A DNA stretch of 64,000 nt from Paracoccus zeaxanthinifaciens ATCC 21588 (GCF_000420145.1 NZ_ATUJ01000003.1:186001-250000); one strand, 5' to 3'. Numbered from the stretch's first letter, positions 47,434-57,641 are shown. Notes: a model not told the origin generated them from the letters alone. Program-made: numbers and translations.

Positions 47434-48297
47434 ATGACCCCAACGCCCCTGCCCGATGGACTGATCCCCGACGGCCCCGCCCGCAGCGATCGCGCCTATG
47501 TCACGCTGGTCAGCAACGAGGCCTATCTGCCGGGGGCGCTGGCGCTGCTGCGATCCCTGCGGCTGCTCGGATCGCAGGCCGACATGGTCGTGCTGCACCG
47601 CGACCTGCCCGTGGACGCGCTGGCATCACTGCGCGCGCTTGGCGCAAGGACGGTCCGGGCGCAGCTGCTGCCCACCTCGCAGGAATTCGACCGGACGCAT
47701 GCCCGCGATGCGCTGCATGCCCGCGCGGCCTTCACCAAGGGCGGCAAGCCCGATTTCCACACGCCGCTGGACAATTTCATCAAGCTGCGGCTGTGGCAGC
47801 TGGACTATTGCCGCGTCGTCTTCGTCGATGCGGACGCGATCGTGCTGCGCAATATCGACAAGCTGTTCGGGATGCCGGAATTCTGCGCCGCGCCCAATGT
47901 CTATGACGGGCTGGACGGGTTCCACCGCATGAACTCGGGCATCTTCACGGCGCGACCCGATCCCGCGACATTCGCCGCAATGATGGCGCATCTGGACCGG
48001 CCCGGCATCTTCTGGCGGCGCACGGACCAGACCTTCCTGCAGGACTTCTTTCCCGACTGGCACGGGCTGTCGGTGCATCACAACATGCTGCAATACGCCT
48101 GGTTCGCCATGCCCGAGCTGTGGAGCTGGGACCATATCCGCGTCCTGCATTTCCAGTACGAGAAACCGTGGCAGGATCACGACAAGGCCGACCGGCTGCG
48201 CCCGCTGATCGACCTGTGGCGCCAGATCGCGGATGGCGGCCCGATGCCCGACCTGTCAGGGATGCCCGCGCCGGGGGCCCGATGCGGGTCGCGCTGA
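47434..48297 (+). CDS. GT8 family glycosyltransferase (glycogenin-like)
   Basis: A 287-residue cytosolic retaining glycosyltransferase. The N-terminal LVSNEAYLPGALALLRSL, the metal motif VDADAIV (Asp132, Asp134) with NIDKLF and the late HFQYEKPW are the marks of the glycogenin/galactinol synthase group in GT8, which use UDP-sugars. AAGGA precedes the ATG at 47434. It overlaps the next gene, a sugar-nucleotide epimerase-like protein, by 16 bases, suggesting a shared glycan-building role. The sugar and acceptor are not known. Confidence 0.9.
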   Translation: MTPTPLPDGLIPDGPARSDRAYVTLVSNEAYLPGALALLRSLRLLGSQADMVVLHRDLPVDALASLRALGARTVRAQLLPTSQEFDRTHARDALHARAAFTKGGKPDFHTPLDNFIKLRLWQLDYCRVVFVDADAIVLRNIDKLFGMPEFCAAPNVYDGLDGFHRMNSGIFTARPDPATFAAMMAHLDRPGIFWRRTDQTFLQDFFPDWHGLSVHHNMLQYAWFAMPELWSWDHIRVLHFQYEKPWQDHDKADRLRPLIDLWRQIADGGPMPDLSGMPAPGARCGSR

Positions 48298-49103
48298 CCG
48301 GGGCCCGCGGCATCGTCGGAAGCTTTGCCCACCGTGCGCTGCTGGCGGCGGGTCACGCGGTGACGGTGCTGGACCGCGACAGCGGCTGGCGGCTGGGCCT
48401 GCCCGCGTTGCTGAGGGGGCAGGACGCGCTGGTCCATTGCGCCTTCGCCCATGCGCCCGGCCGATATCGCGGCGGCGAGGGCGACGATCCGCAGGGCTTC
48501 GTCGCGGCCAATCTGGACGGCAGCAGGCGTCTGTTCGACGATGCCGCACGGGCGGGCGTCGGGCGCGTGCTGTTCCTGTCGTCGCGGGCGGTCCATGACG
48601 GCCATCCGGCGGGGCTGCTGCCCGACGACCTGCCTGCCCGCCCGACCAGCCTCTATGGCGAGGTGAAGGCCCGCGCCGAGGAGCATCTGACCGGCCTGCC
48701 GCTGACGGGCTGCGCGATCCGCGCGACGGGCATCTACGGGCCGGGTCCCGCGATGAAATGGACCGCGCTGTTTCGCGACCACCTTGCGCAGCGCCCCGTC
48801 GCGCCCCGCATCGGAACCGAGCTTCACGCCGAGGATCTTGCCGCCGCCCTGATCCTGCTGCTGGATCACCCCCGCCCGCCCGCCACCGTCAATGCCAGCG
48901 ACATCGCGCTGGACCGCCGCGTCCTGCTGGGCATGGTGAACGAGGTGCTGGACCGCGACCTGCCGCTGCCCGATGCCGCCGATGCGGAGGCGCTGAGGGT
49001 TCTCGACTGCGCATTCCTGCGCCATGCGGGCTGGCGGCCACGCGGACTGGACGGGTTGCGCCGCGAAATCCCGCGCCTTCTGGACGCTGCCACGAATCTG
49101 TGA
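48282..49103 (+). CDS. NAD-dependent epimerase/dehydratase family protein
   Basis: A 273-residue extended short-chain dehydrogenase. The Rossmann motif is TGARGIVGSF near the N-terminus; the catalytic pair is in SLYGEVKARAE (Tyr-x3-Lys) preceded by a serine in LFLSSRAV; substrate-side segments are RATGIYGPG and the HAEDLAAAL helix. Members interconvert sugar nucleotides or reduce small ketones. It overlaps the GT8 gene by 16 bases and is followed 27 bases later by a ClC chloride channel gene. No specific substrate can be assigned. Confidence 0.88.
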   Translation: MRVALTGARGIVGSFAHRALLAAGHAVTVLDRDSGWRLGLPALLRGQDALVHCAFAHAPGRYRGGEGDDPQGFVAANLDGSRRLFDDAARAGVGRVLFLSSRAVHDGHPAGLLPDDLPARPTSLYGEVKARAEEHLTGLPLTGCAIRATGIYGPGPAMKWTALFRDHLAQRPVAPRIGTELHAEDLAAALILLLDHPRPPATVNASDIALDRRVLLGMVNEVLDRDLPLPDAADAEALRVLDCAFLRHAGWRPRGLDGLRREIPRLLDAATNL

Positions 49104-49130
49104 TCGGCTTGGGCGACGGAAGGCCCCACC

Positions 49131-50828
49131 ATGCCAGACAGGACACGACCGACCATGCCCGCCCGCCTGCTTCGCCCGCTGCGCCGCAGGATGCGACGCG
49201 CCATGCACATCATGCGCGATCGCGGCCCCAGCCAGCTGCAGTTCTGGGTGCTGGCCCTGCTGATCGGGATCGGCGCGGGCGTCGCGGCATTGGGCTTCCG
49301 GCTGGGCATCTCGGCGCTGCAACGCGCGATCTATGGTGCGGACGACCTGACGCTGGCCAGCACGGCGGGCAGCCTGCCCTGGTACTGGGTGCTGGTCGTG
49401 CCCTGCCTCGGCGGCCTTGCCGTCGGGCTGATCCTCAACCGGTTCACGCCGGACGGGCGCGTCAGGTCGGTCTCGGACGTGATCGAGGGGGCCGCGCTGG
49501 ATGGCGGCCGCGTCGAGAAGCGCGAGGGGCTGGCCTCGGCGCTGGCATCGCTGATCACGCTTGGCACCGGGGGCAGTTCTGGCCGCGAGGGGCCGGTCGT
49601 CCACCTGGCGGGCGTCATCTCGACCAGCGTGGCGGACCGCATCAAGGCCAGCCCGATCACGGGCCGCGAGCTGCTGGGCTGCGCCGTGGCGGGCGCGGTC
49701 GCCGCCAGCTTCAACGCGCCCATCGCGGGGGCGCTGTTCGCCCACGAGATCGTGCTGCGCCATTTCGCCGTCCACGCCTTCGCGCCCATCGCGATTTCCG
49801 CCGTGGCGGGCACCGTCATCAACCGCCTGCAATTCGGCGGCCTGACCGAGTTTCGCCTGAACGAGGCCGTGGACCTGGCCTTCTATGTCGAGCTGCCGGC
49901 CTTCATGGCGCTTGGGCTGATCGCGGGGCTGGTCGCGGCGGCGATGATGCGCGGGATCTTCGGGGCGGACCGGCTGGCCGCGCGGGCGATGGCGCGGCTG
50001 GGCTGGCCGCGTTGGGCACGCCCGGCCTTGGCGGGGCTGGCGCTCGGGCTGATCGCGATCCCCTTTCCGCATATCATCGGCGTCGGATACGAGACCACCG
50101 CCGCCGCCCTGTCGGGCCGCATCGGCCTGACCGAGGCGCTGGTCTTCGCGGTCGTCAAGGCCGTCGCCGTCGCGATCACGCTTGGCGGGCGCATGGGCGG
50201 GGGCGTCTTCTCGCCCGCGCTGGTGATGGGGTCGCTGACGGGGCTGGCCTTCGGGATCATCGCCACCTCGATCGCGCCCGAGTATTCGGGCGAGGTGAAC
50301 ATCTATGCCTTCGCGGGCATGGGCGCGGTGGGCGCCGCCGTGCTGGGCGCCCCCATATCGACCGCGCTGATCGTGTTCGAACTGACGGGCGACTGGCAGA
50401 CGGGGCTGGCGGTGATGACCTCGGTCTCGCTCAGCTCGGCGCTGGCATCGCGGCTGGTCAAGCGGTCGTTCTTCCTGACGCAGCTGGAACGGCGCGGCAT
50501 CCGCCTGGCCGAGGGGCCGCAGGACTGGCTGCCCCGCCAGCTGCGGATCACCCCCGTGATGCGGGCCCCGGACGGCGCGGGCGCACCTTCGCCCGACCTG
50601 CTGCGCAATCTTGCCGAACAGGGCCTGTCTTTGCCCGAAGGCAGCCGCCTGGACGTGGCGCTGGCCCGGTTCGAGCGCGAGGGTTCGGCCTTCCTGCCGG
50701 TCGTCGCGGACCCCGCGCCGGGGGATGAGGACGGCCCGCTGCGGATCGTGGGCGTCGTCCATCACGTCGATGCGCTGCGGGCCTTCAACCAGGCCCTGTG
50801 CGACACCGCCGCCGAGGAACACGGCTGA
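49131..50828 (+). CDS. clcA: ClC family chloride channel/antiporter
   Basis: A 565-residue ClC protein with about 16 membrane helices. The selectivity segments are GTGGSSGREGP with the gating glutamate Glu153 and GGRMGGGVFSPALVMG; an acidic C-terminal tail of about 90 residues resembles one CBS-type half. Bacterial ClC proteins are mostly Cl-/H+ exchangers used in acid or halide stress. GGAAGG lies 8 bases before the ATG. The gene follows the GT8-epimerase pair on the same strand and converges on cobT with 4 bases between the stops. Exchanger or channel cannot be told from this alone. Confidence 0.92.
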   Translation: MPDRTRPTMPARLLRPLRRRMRRAMHIMRDRGPSQLQFWVLALLIGIGAGVAALGFRLGISALQRAIYGADDLTLASTAGSLPWYWVLVVPCLGGLAVGLILNRFTPDGRVRSVSDVIEGAALDGGRVEKREGLASALASLITLGTGGSSGREGPVVHLAGVISTSVADRIKASPITGRELLGCAVAGAVAASFNAPIAGALFAHEIVLRHFAVHAFAPIAISAVAGTVINRLQFGGLTEFRLNEAVDLAFYVELPAFMALGLIAGLVAAAMMRGIFGADRLAARAMARLGWPRWARPALAGLALGLIAIPFPHIIGVGYETTAAALSGRIGLTEALVFAVVKAVAVAITLGGRMGGGVFSPALVMGSLTGLAFGIIATSIAPEYSGEVNIYAFAGMGAVGAAVLGAPISTALIVFELTGDWQTGLAVMTSVSLSSALASRLVKRSFFLTQLERRGIRLAEGPQDWLPRQLRITPVMRAPDGAGAPSPDLLRNLAEQGLSLPEGSRLDVALARFEREGSAFLPVVADPAPGDEDGPLRIVGVVHHVDALRAFNQALCDTAAEEHG

Positions 50829-50832
50829 CCCC

Positions 50833-52698
50833 TCAGCGCCGCTGCGAGGCCATGCCCATCACCCGCGCCCGCTTGCGCGGATCGGCGTCGAACAGCGAGG
50901 CCAGCTGTTCCGTGATCGCGCCCGCCAGCTGCTCGGCATCGGTGATCGTGACCGCGCGTTCGTAATAGCGCGTCACGTCATGGCCGATGCCGATGGCCAG
51001 CAGCTCGACCGCGCGGCGACGTTCGATCATGGCGATCACGTCGCGCAGGTGGCGTTCGAGGTAATTGGCCGCGTTCACCGACAGCGTGCTGTCATCGACC
51101 GGCGCCCCGTCGGAAATGACCATCAGGATCTTGCGTGCCTCGGACCGCTTGGCCATGCGGCGATGCGCCCATTCCAGCGCCTCGCCGTCGATATTCTCCT
51201 TCAGCAGGCCCTCCTTCATCATCAGGCCCAGATTGGGCCGCACGCGACGCCAGGGCGCGTCGGCGGACTTGTAGATGATGTGGCGCAGGTCGTTCAGGCG
51301 ACCCGGCGTGGCAGGCCGCCCCGAGGCCAGCCACGCCTCGCGCGATTGGCCGCCCTTCCAGGCGCGGGTGGTGAAGCCCAGGATCTCGACCTTGACGTTG
51401 CAACGTTCCAGCGTCCGCGCCAGCACGTCGGCGCAGATGGCCGCGATGCTGATGGGGCGTCCCCGCATCGACCCCGAATTGTCGATCAGCAGCGTGACGA
51501 CCGTGTCGCGGAACTCGGTGTCCTTCTCGATCTTGAAGGACAGCGGCATGGTCGGGTTCGCGACGACGCGCGCAAGGCGGCCCGCATCCAGCACGCCCTC
51601 CTCGCGGTCGAATTCCCAGCTGCGGTTCTGCTGGGCCTGAAGCCTGCGCTGCAGCTTGTTGGCAAGGCGGCTGACGGCACCGCGCAGCGGGTCCAGCTGC
51701 TTGTCCAGATAGGCGCGCAGCCGTTCCAGTTCGGCGGGATCGGCCAGATCCTCGGCGCGGATCTCCTCGTCCCAGTTCTGGGCAAAGACCTTGTAGCCGG
51801 GATCGGCGTCGCTGACGGGGGGCGGCTGGTCGGGCGGGGTGTCGGCATCGGGCATCTCGGCCTCGTCGGACATCTCGTCCTCCGAGGATTCGTCCATGCT
51901 GACCTGCGCCTGGCGTTCGTCCTGCTGCTGTTCCTGGCTGCGCTCGGGGCTGGCATCGGCCTCGTCGCTGTCGTCCTCGTCGCGGGACTGGTTGTCGCCG
52001 GCCTCCTCGTCCTGCTCGGCGTTCTCCTCGGATTCGTCGTCCTCGGGCTGGTCGGGATCTTCGCCCAGCTGGTCGCCATAACCCAGATCGTGGATGATCC
52101 GGCGCGCCAGCCGCGCGAACTCGGCCTGGTCCGACAGGGCCTCGTCCACATCGGCAAGGGCCGCGCCCGCCTGGCTCTCGATGAAGGGGCGCCACAGGTC
52201 GGCCACGTTCTGCGCACCGGGCGGCAGGGGGCGGCGCGTGGCGGCCTGGCGCAGCAGGTACCCGGCCGCGACCGACAGCGGCGCATCGGCAGGCTGCGAG
52301 ATCTGGGAATAGCCCTTCTTGTCGGCCTCGGCGCCGATCTTGACGTCGATATTCGACAGCGCGCCCGGCATGTCGCGCGCGCCCAACGCCTCGCAGCGGG
52401 CGGTTTCCAGCGCCTCGTACAATTCGCGGGCCATGGGGCCGTCGGGGGCGAACCTGGCATGGGTCGCCGCGTCGTGATGGCGCATCCGCATGGCCAGCGC
52501 GTCGGCCGTGCCACGGGCGATCAGGATCTCCTCTCGGCTGAGGCGGCGGCTGATCTGCGGCAGGCGCATCGTGTCGCCCGCCACCCCCGAGGGATCGGCG
52601 CTGAAGGTGATGTTCAGCTCTCGGTCGTCGGCCAGCGTCCGGGTCGCCTCGGACAGGGCCTTCTTGAACGGATCGGCGGGGTTGTCGGACTTTTTCAT
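50833..52698 (-). CDS. cobT: Aerobic cobaltochelatase subunit CobT
   Basis: CobT is the large AAA-partner subunit that, with CobS and CobN, inserts cobalt into hydrogenobyrinic acid a,c-diamide in aerobic vitamin B12 synthesis. The N-terminal helical half has [15 protein letters not shown] long acidic linker (about residues 215-310, runs of Asp/Glu/Ser/Gln) separates it from the C-terminal von Willebrand A domain with its metal site DNSGSM (from Asp406). At 621 residues it is the usual size. CobS lies 1.9 kb upstream on the same strand with two unrelated genes between, and CobN is not in the window. Confidence 0.95.
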   Translation of the reverse strand: MKKSDNPADPFKKALSEATRTLADDRELNITFSADPSGVAGDTMRLPQISRRLSREEILIARGTADALAMRMRHHDAATHARFAPDGPMARELYEALETARCEALGARDMPGALSNIDVKIGAEADKKGYSQISQPADAPLSVAAGYLLRQAATRRPLPPGAQNVADLWRPFIESQAGAALADVDEALSDQAEFARLARRIIHDLGYGDQLGEDPDQPEDDESEENAEQDEEAGDNQSRDEDDSDEADASPERSQEQQQDERQAQVSMDESSEDEMSDEAEMPDADTPPDQPPPVSDADPGYKVFAQNWDEEIRAEDLADPAELERLRAYLDKQLDPLRGAVSRLANKLQRRLQAQQNRSWEFDREEGVLDAGRLARVVANPTMPLSFKIEKDTEFRDTVVTLLIDNSGSMRGRPISIAAICADVLARTLERCNVKVEILGFTTRAWKGGQSREAWLASGRPATPGRLNDLRHIIYKSADAPWRRVRPNLGLMMKEGLLKENIDGEALEWAHRRMAKRSEARKILMVISDGAPVDDSTLSVNAANYLERHLRDVIAMIERRRAVELLAIGIGHDVTRYYERAVTITDAEQLAGAITEQLASLFDADPRKRARVMGMASQRR

Positions 52699-52826
52699 GG
52701 CTGGGAATAGACCACCGCCGCGCGCGGGTCGCAAGAGGTCTGCGCAAGGATGCGACCCCCTGCCCTGCAACCCCCGACATTCCCCGCGCATTGGTCCCGG
52801 AATGGACAACACCCCAGGAGGAGACC

Positions 52827-53411
52827 ATGCAGAAACCACGCATCGCCGTCATCATCGGCTCGACCCGCGACACCCGCTTTGCCGACAAGCCCGCCGCATG
52901 GCTGATGGACAAGGTGAAGGGCCATGCCGATCTGGACTTCGAACTGGTGGACCTGCGTGATCAGGACCTGCCCTTCTTCAACGAGAAGGCATCGAACCGC
53001 TTCGCCCCGTCCGAGGATCCGAGGGTCGTCGCATGGCAGCAGAAGCTGGAAGGCTTCGACGGGTTCGTGTTCCTGGTCGCGGAATACAACCACTCGATCA
53101 CCGGGGCGCTGAAGAACGCGCTGGACCAGGCCTATGTCGAATGGAACCGCAAGCCGATGGCCGCCGTCGGATATGGCGGCGTGGGCGCCGCGCGCGCGGT
53201 CGAGCATCTGCGCCAGATCGCGGTCGAGCTGCAGATGGTGCCGCTGAACAGCGCCGTCCATATCGGCGGCGGCGACTTCATGAAGGTGTCGCCCATGGGC
53301 GACGACGCCCCGATGAGCGCGATCGAGGATCACCTGCAGGGGTCGCTGGATGCGCTGCTGGAGGATCTGACGTGGTGGGCGAAGGCCACCAAGACGGCAC
53401 GGGCTTCCTGA
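52827..53411 (+). CDS. NAD(P)H-dependent FMN reductase family protein
   Basis: A 194-residue flavodoxin-fold oxidoreductase. The FMN phosphate loop is [15 protein letters not shown]; the [15 protein letters not shown] stretch is the family signature. Such proteins reduce FMN, quinones, azo dyes or chromate with NAD(P)H. AGGAGGAG precedes the ATG at 52827. It is the only plus-strand gene between cobT and the Hint gene, and its stop codon directly abuts the Hint stop on the other strand with no gap. It may protect against oxidants; there is no evidence it belongs to the B12 pathway. Confidence 0.92.
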   Translation: MQKPRIAVIIGSTRDTRFADKPAAWLMDKVKGHADLDFELVDLRDQDLPFFNEKASNRFAPSEDPRVVAWQQKLEGFDGFVFLVAEYNHSITGALKNALDQAYVEWNRKPMAAVGYGGVGAARAVEHLRQIAVELQMVPLNSAVHIGGGDFMKVSPMGDDAPMSAIEDHLQGSLDALLEDLTWWAKATKTARAS

Positions 53412-54446
53412 TCAGCCCTCGTTCAGCGGCCTGCCGTTCCTTGCATGCCGCCTGACCAGCCCGCGCTGCCTGCCCCCCGGAGGGATCGGGCGCGCGGGAC
53501 GCATGCCGCCGAAATCGGGAAAGACGGCCTCGAACTCGGCCCGGGCTTCGGGCGACAATGCCGCAAGGCCCATCGGGCCGGGGTAGAAACTCTCGGTCGG
53601 GGCGCCGTTCGCGAAGACCACCTGGTGATCGTCGAAGACGAGGTGGAAATACTCGACCTCGGTCGCCCGCTCGTCACTGTCGATGCCCGGCAGTTCGGTC
53701 AGCTTGCGTGCGGCGACCAGCACCTCGGGCCCGCCGAACATCCGCGCGGCGACGCGCGAGCGCACGAGCATCCTGTGCTGGGGCGAGACGTGCAGATCGG
53801 CGGCGGGCTGCCCCGGCGCCATCGCATCGGCGGCGATGCGCACGGGGCGCAGATCGTCGTGGCGCGCAAGCTCGACCGGCCCGATCCGGCGCGACAGCAT
53901 CAGGCGCAGGGGCTGCGGGCCGTCATCCAGCGTCTCGACCAGATCGCCCGGGCGCAGCGTCTCGACGGCAACCTCGCCCGCAGGGGTGCGCAGCATGGTG
54001 CCGCGCGTCAGGCAGGCGGTATATGCGAAATAATCGTTCGTGGGCTGAAGATGCGACGTCCGCTCGAAATCGAACGTATAGGTGACGCCGGGTTCCAGCG
54101 GGATCGTCGAGATCAGGCCCTGGACCGCGCCCTGCTGGTACCCGTCACTGCCGAAATGCACCGAGGTCACCTGATGACCCGATGACGTGTTGATCAGGTC
54201 ATACGCCGAATGGAACGTGGTTCCCGACGGATAGGTGGTCGTGCCGATGGTCGTGTCACCGACCAAGGTCTGCGTGGTCCCGACCTCGTCCACCAGATCA
54301 TCGTCATCGTCGATCTCGATCGTGTACCCGACGGCACCCGCTTTCAGCGTGATGCTGAACGGAGCGGACCCCGCCGCAGCGCCGCCGCTTTCGGCCGGCA
54401 GGGTGGTGACGAAATCCTCGGGCGCATAGATCGTCAGAAAGGGCAT
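53412..54446 (-). CDS. Hint-domain (Hint_2 type) protein
   Basis: A 344-residue protein with an N-terminal beta-rich region (about residues 1-140, Thr/Gly/Asp-rich) followed by a Hedgehog/intein-like Hint_2 domain: the active-site cysteine is Cys145 in ACLTRGTM, then VETLRPGDLVETLDDG and the histidine block HVSPQHRML, and DERATEVEYFHLVFDDHQVV. Hint domains self-cleave the peptide bond before the cysteine. Proteins like this are multicopy in Rhodobacterales, with no proven role; export by type I secretion is possible but no RTX repeats are visible. It separates cobT from cobS. Confidence 0.85.
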   Translation of the reverse strand: MPFLTIYAPEDFVTTLPAESGGAAAGSAPFSITLKAGAVGYTIEIDDDDDLVDEVGTTQTLVGDTTIGTTTYPSGTTFHSAYDLINTSSGHQVTSVHFGSDGYQQGAVQGLISTIPLEPGVTYTFDFERTSHLQPTNDYFAYTACLTRGTMLRTPAGEVAVETLRPGDLVETLDDGPQPLRLMLSRRIGPVELARHDDLRPVRIAADAMAPGQPAADLHVSPQHRMLVRSRVAARMFGGPEVLVAARKLTELPGIDSDERATEVEYFHLVFDDHQVVFANGAPTESFYPGPMGLAALSPEARAEFEAVFPDFGGMRPARPIPPGGRQRGLVRRHARNGRPLNEG

Positions 54447-54557
54447 CGAAACCTCGGGCAATCGTTGAAAGACCCGACAATCGCCGGGGGCACACTTGCC
54501 CTAATCAAACAAATGATGCCCGGCACGGCAATAGATGGCGCGATAACTTTCGGTGTG

Positions 54558-54591
54558 ACGACGCGTCGCGGGCAGTGCCCCGACGCGTCGT
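54558..54591 (-). terminator. Terminator-like hairpin after cobS
   Basis: ACGACGCGTCG pairs with CGACGCGTCGT, continuing through a one-base bulge into GGGC-AGT-GCCC, giving a 15-bp stem 10 bases after the cobS stop. No T-run follows, so it may be Rho-assisted. It would separate cobS from the Hint gene. Confidence 0.6.
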
Positions 54592-54601
54592 GACGCAGTC
54601 C

Positions 54602-55573
54602 TCAGACCGCCTTCGAGGCGACACTCTCGGGCAGTTCCTCGTCGAACAGGCGCTGATAGAACTCGGCCACGGTCTGGCGCTCCAGCTCGTCGCACTTGTT
54701 CAGGAAGGTCAACCGGAAGGCATAGCCGATATTGTCGAAGATCCGCGCGTTCTGCGCCCAAGCGATCACGGTGCGCGGAGACATGACGGTCGACAGGTCG
54801 CCCTGCATGAAGGCCGTGCGCGTCAGGTCGGCCAGGCTGACCATCTGGCCGATGGTCTTGCGGCCCTTCTCGGTGTTCCAGGTCGGGTTCTTGGACAGCA
54901 CGATGGCCGTTTCCGCGTCGTGGGACAGGTAGTTCAGCGTCGAGACCAGCGACCAGCGGTCCATCTGGCCCTGGTTGATCTGCTGCGTCCCGTGATAGAG
55001 GCCGGTCGTATCGCCCAGCCCCACCGTGTTCGAGGTCGCGAACAGGCGGAAATACGGGTTGGGCGAGATGACCTCGTTCTGGTCCAGCAGCGTCAGCTTG
55101 CCCTCGGCTTCCAGCACGCGCTGGATGACGAACATCACGTCCGCGCGGCCCGCATCGTATTCGTCGAAGACGATGGCGGTCGGGTTGCGCAGCGCCCAGG
55201 GCAGGATGCCTTCGTGGAACACGGTCACCTGCTTGCCGTCCACCAGCTTGATCGCGTCCTTGCCGATCAGGTCGATCCGGCTGACATGGCTGTCGAGGTT
55301 CACGCGCACGCAGGGCCAGTTCAGGCGCGCGGCGACCTGTTCGATATGGGTCGACTTGCCCGTCCCGTGATACCCCTGGATCATCACGCGGCGGTTATAG
55401 GCGAAGCCCGCGAGGATCGCCATCGTGGTGTCGGGATCGAACTTGTAGGTGCTGTCGATCTCGGGGACGCGGTCGCTGCGCTCGGCAAAGCCCTTGACCT
55501 TCATGTCGCTGTCCAGACCGAACGTCTCGCGCAGGTCGATCTCTTCGGTGGGTTTCGCGTTCATGTCCAGCAT
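54602..55573 (-). CDS. cobS: Aerobic cobaltochelatase subunit CobS
   Basis: AAA-family ATPase that with CobT drives cobalt insertion by CobN in aerobic cobalamin synthesis. Walker A is GYHGTGKST (residues 67-75), Walker B is [11 protein letters not shown], and sensor FATSNT and an arginine-containing [13 protein letters not shown] follow. It is 323 residues, normal. AAGGG lies 7 bases before the ATG at 55573. A hairpin directly after its stop suggests independent transcription from cobT. The upstream 105 bp is shared with the divergent ECF sigma gene. Confidence 0.95.
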   Translation of the reverse strand: MLDMNAKPTEEIDLRETFGLDSDMKVKGFAERSDRVPEIDSTYKFDPDTTMAILAGFAYNRRVMIQGYHGTGKSTHIEQVAARLNWPCVRVNLDSHVSRIDLIGKDAIKLVDGKQVTVFHEGILPWALRNPTAIVFDEYDAGRADVMFVIQRVLEAEGKLTLLDQNEVISPNPYFRLFATSNTVGLGDTTGLYHGTQQINQGQMDRWSLVSTLNYLSHDAETAIVLSKNPTWNTEKGRKTIGQMVSLADLTRTAFMQGDLSTVMSPRTVIAWAQNARIFDNIGYAFRLTFLNKCDELERQTVAEFYQRLFDEELPESVASKAV

Positions 55574-55640
55574 CGTCAGCCCTTTCCATCGGTCCGCGCA
55601 TTGATCGCGCAAAGTTCCGCCATGCGCAAGCGGGGCCTCG

Positions 55641-55669
55641 TTGACGCGGGTTTGCGCCATCCATAAGGT
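55641..55669 (+). promoter_or_regulatory. Promoter of the ECF sigma gene, likely leaderless
   Basis: TTGACG (55641-55646), 17-bp spacer, TAAGGT (55664-55669). The predicted transcription start, about 7 bases downstream, falls at or next to the GTG at 55679. Confidence 0.55.
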
Positions 55670-55678
55670 CGCCCCAAC

Positions 55679-56257
55679 GTGCAGGCACGGGAATTCGACG
55701 CATTGACTGACACACGCCGGACCGAACTGGAACAGCTGATTTCCCGCACCGCGCTTGGGGATCGCGAGGCTTTCGATGCGCTCTATGCGGCGACATCGGC
55801 CAAGCTGCACGCGGTCGTCCTGTCGATCCTGAAGGACCGCCCCGAGGCCGAGGAGGCGCTGCAGGACGTCTATGTCCGCATCTGGAAGGGCGCGTCGCGC
55901 TATGCCTCGAACGGCCTGTCGCCGATGACCTGGCTGATCACGATCGCGCGCAACCGCGCCATCGACCGGCTGCGCGCGCGGGCATCGCGCCCCGCCACCG
56001 CCCCGGCCGAGGCCGCGTCGACCATCGCCGCGACCGCCCCTACACCCGAGGCCGCGACCATCCACGCGCAGGAACGCCGCCTGCTGGACGAATGCCTGGC
56101 GCAGCTGGCCGACACGCAGGCCGGCGCGGTGCGGGCCGTCTACCTGGAGGGGGCCAGCTATGCCGATCTTGCCCAGCAGGAGGGCAAGCCGATCAATACC
56201 GTCCGCAGCTGGCTGCGCCGCAGTCTTCTGCGGCTGAAGGATTGCGTCAGCCAATGA
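55679..56257 (+). CDS. ECF (sigma-70 family) RNA polymerase sigma factor
   Basis: A 192-residue sigma factor with region 2 ([20 protein letters not shown], then [16 protein letters not shown] and [16 protein letters not shown]) and region 4 ([15 protein letters not shown] with the [14 protein letters not shown] helix). It would direct polymerase to a specific stress promoter. The first usable start is GTG at 55679, close behind a promoter and with no ribosome site; TTG at 55703 is the alternative. It overlaps the anti-sigma gene by 4 bases (ATGA). Confidence 0.92.
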   Translation: MQAREFDALTDTRRTELEQLISRTALGDREAFDALYAATSAKLHAVVLSILKDRPEAEEALQDVYVRIWKGASRYASNGLSPMTWLITIARNRAIDRLRARASRPATAPAEAASTIAATAPTPEAATIHAQERRLLDECLAQLADTQAGAVRAVYLEGASYADLAQQEGKPINTVRSWLRRSLLRLKDCVSQ

Positions 56258-56952
56258 CCGACGACACCCCCCTGACCGCCCAGCAGGAAGACGAGGCACT
56301 GGCGGCCGAGCTTGCGCTCGGGCTGCTGGACGGCCCCGAGGCAGAGGCCGCCGTCGCGCGCCTGTCCACCGATCCCGAATTCGCCGCCGCGGTCCGCGAA
56401 TGGCAGGAACGCCTGGCAGGCCTGGCCGAGGGGCTGACCCCGGTGATGGCCCCTGCCCGCGCGCGGCAATACATCCGCGAACGCCTGGGCCATGCCGACG
56501 CGCCCTTGGCGACGGACCCGACCGAAGGCGCGTCCTGGTGGCGCGGCCCGATTGGCGTCATCGCGGGCTTCTTCGCAGCCGCGGCCATTGCCTTCGTTCT
56601 GTTCAGCCCGGACGCTCCGCTCCCGCAGCAGGGCTATCGCGCCGAGCTTGCGTCGGATGCGGGCGACATGGCGGTCGAGGCCATCCTGCGCGGCCGCGAG
56701 ATGCGCATCGCCATGCAGTCCGGCAGCCCCGCCGAGGGCCGCGACTGGGAGGTCTGGTGGCTGGCCGAGGGCAGCGATCCCGTGTCGCTTGGCGTGCTCC
56801 CGCGCGAGGGGGACATGACGATGATGCTGCCCGAGGGGCTGGAGCCTTCGCAAGGCGCGCGCATCGCGCTGTCGGACGAACCCGAAGGCGGGTCCCCGAC
56901 CGGGCAGGCGACGGGACCCGTCATCGCGGTCGCGAACCTCACGGATATGTGA
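56254..56952 (+). CDS. Anti-sigma factor (RskA-like), membrane-bound
   Basis: A 232-residue anti-sigma factor coupled to the ECF gene. The N-terminal part (about residues 12-85) has the short helical sigma-binding pattern [17 protein letters not shown] and [11 protein letters not shown]; one transmembrane helix (about residues 98-118, [17 protein letters not shown]) follows; the periplasmic domain (from [10 protein letters not shown]) carries the RskA-type WEVWWLAEG segment. It likely holds the sigma factor at the membrane until a periplasmic signal triggers release. The next gene encodes an exported fasciclin protein that may be its target or signal. Confidence 0.9.
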   Translation: MTDDTPLTAQQEDEALAAELALGLLDGPEAEAAVARLSTDPEFAAAVREWQERLAGLAEGLTPVMAPARARQYIRERLGHADAPLATDPTEGASWWRGPIGVIAGFFAAAAIAFVLFSPDAPLPQQGYRAELASDAGDMAVEAILRGREMRIAMQSGSPAEGRDWEVWWLAEGSDPVSLGVLPREGDMTMMLPEGLEPSQGARIALSDEPEGGSPTGQATGPVIAVANLTDM

Positions 56953-57053
56953 TCAGACAATTCGAAGGCTCGGGCGCAACTTTTCCGCGCCCCTTCCGTG
57001 TTTGGTGGTGATGGCGCGGGGCACCGCGCCGCAACCAACCCGGAGGAACCATC

Positions 57054-57617
57054 ATGAACGGCATCACCAAGTTCGGCGCACCTGTCCTGGCAGCCACCAT
57101 CGCGATGGGCGCACCCGCCCTTGCGCAGAACACCATGGTCGGCGGCGCCGAGATGCTGCCCAGCAAGACCATCGTCGAGAACGCATCCGCCTCGGCTGAC
57201 CACACCACGCTGGTCGCGGCCGTGCAGGCGGCGGGCCTGGTCGAGACGCTGTCCGGCCCCGGACCCTTCACCGTCTTCGCCCCGACCGACGCCGCCTTCG
57301 AGAAGCTGCCCGCCGGCACCGTCGAGGACCTGCTGAAGCCCGAGAACAAGGACAAGCTGGTCCAGATCCTCAGCTGCCATGTCGTGTCCGCCGACGCGAT
57401 GTCGCCCGCGATCGGCAAGATGATCGCCGATGACGGTGGCGCGCACCCCGTCGAGACGCTTGGCGGCTGCATGCTGACCGCAACGATCCGCGACAGCGAC
57501 AACGCGCTGCAGCTGACCGACGAGAACGGTTCGGTCGCGACGGTGAACATTCCCGACGTCGACCAGTCGAACGGCGTCGTGCACGTGATCGACACCGTGA
57601 TGCTGCCCGCGATGTGA
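57054..57617 (+). CDS. Exported fasciclin (FAS1) domain protein
   Basis: A 187-residue periplasmic or secreted protein: signal peptide to about residue 24 (APALAQ), then one FAS1 domain with H1 GPFTVFAPTDAAFEKLPAG and the late H2-like NGVVHVIDTVMLP. FAS1 domains mediate adhesion or oligomerisation. It has two cysteines (LSCHVV and GGCMLT) that could form a disulfide. GGAGGA lies before the ATG. It follows the ECF/anti-sigma pair on the same strand with 101 bp between and ends at a strong terminator; fasciclin proteins often accompany such sigma modules. Confidence 0.92.
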   Translation: MNGITKFGAPVLAATIAMGAPALAQNTMVGGAEMLPSKTIVENASASADHTTLVAAVQAAGLVETLSGPGPFTVFAPTDAAFEKLPAGTVEDLLKPENKDKLVQILSCHVVSADAMSPAIGKMIADDGGAHPVETLGGCMLTATIRDSDNALQLTDENGSVATVNIPDVDQSNGVVHVIDTVMLPAM

Positions 57618-57641
57618 TCCCCCATTCACGTCGCAAGGCGG

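Noticed and set aside
54447..55678. Search for a cobalamin riboswitch near cobS and cobT
   Set aside because: No B12-box-like conserved core was seen before either gene.
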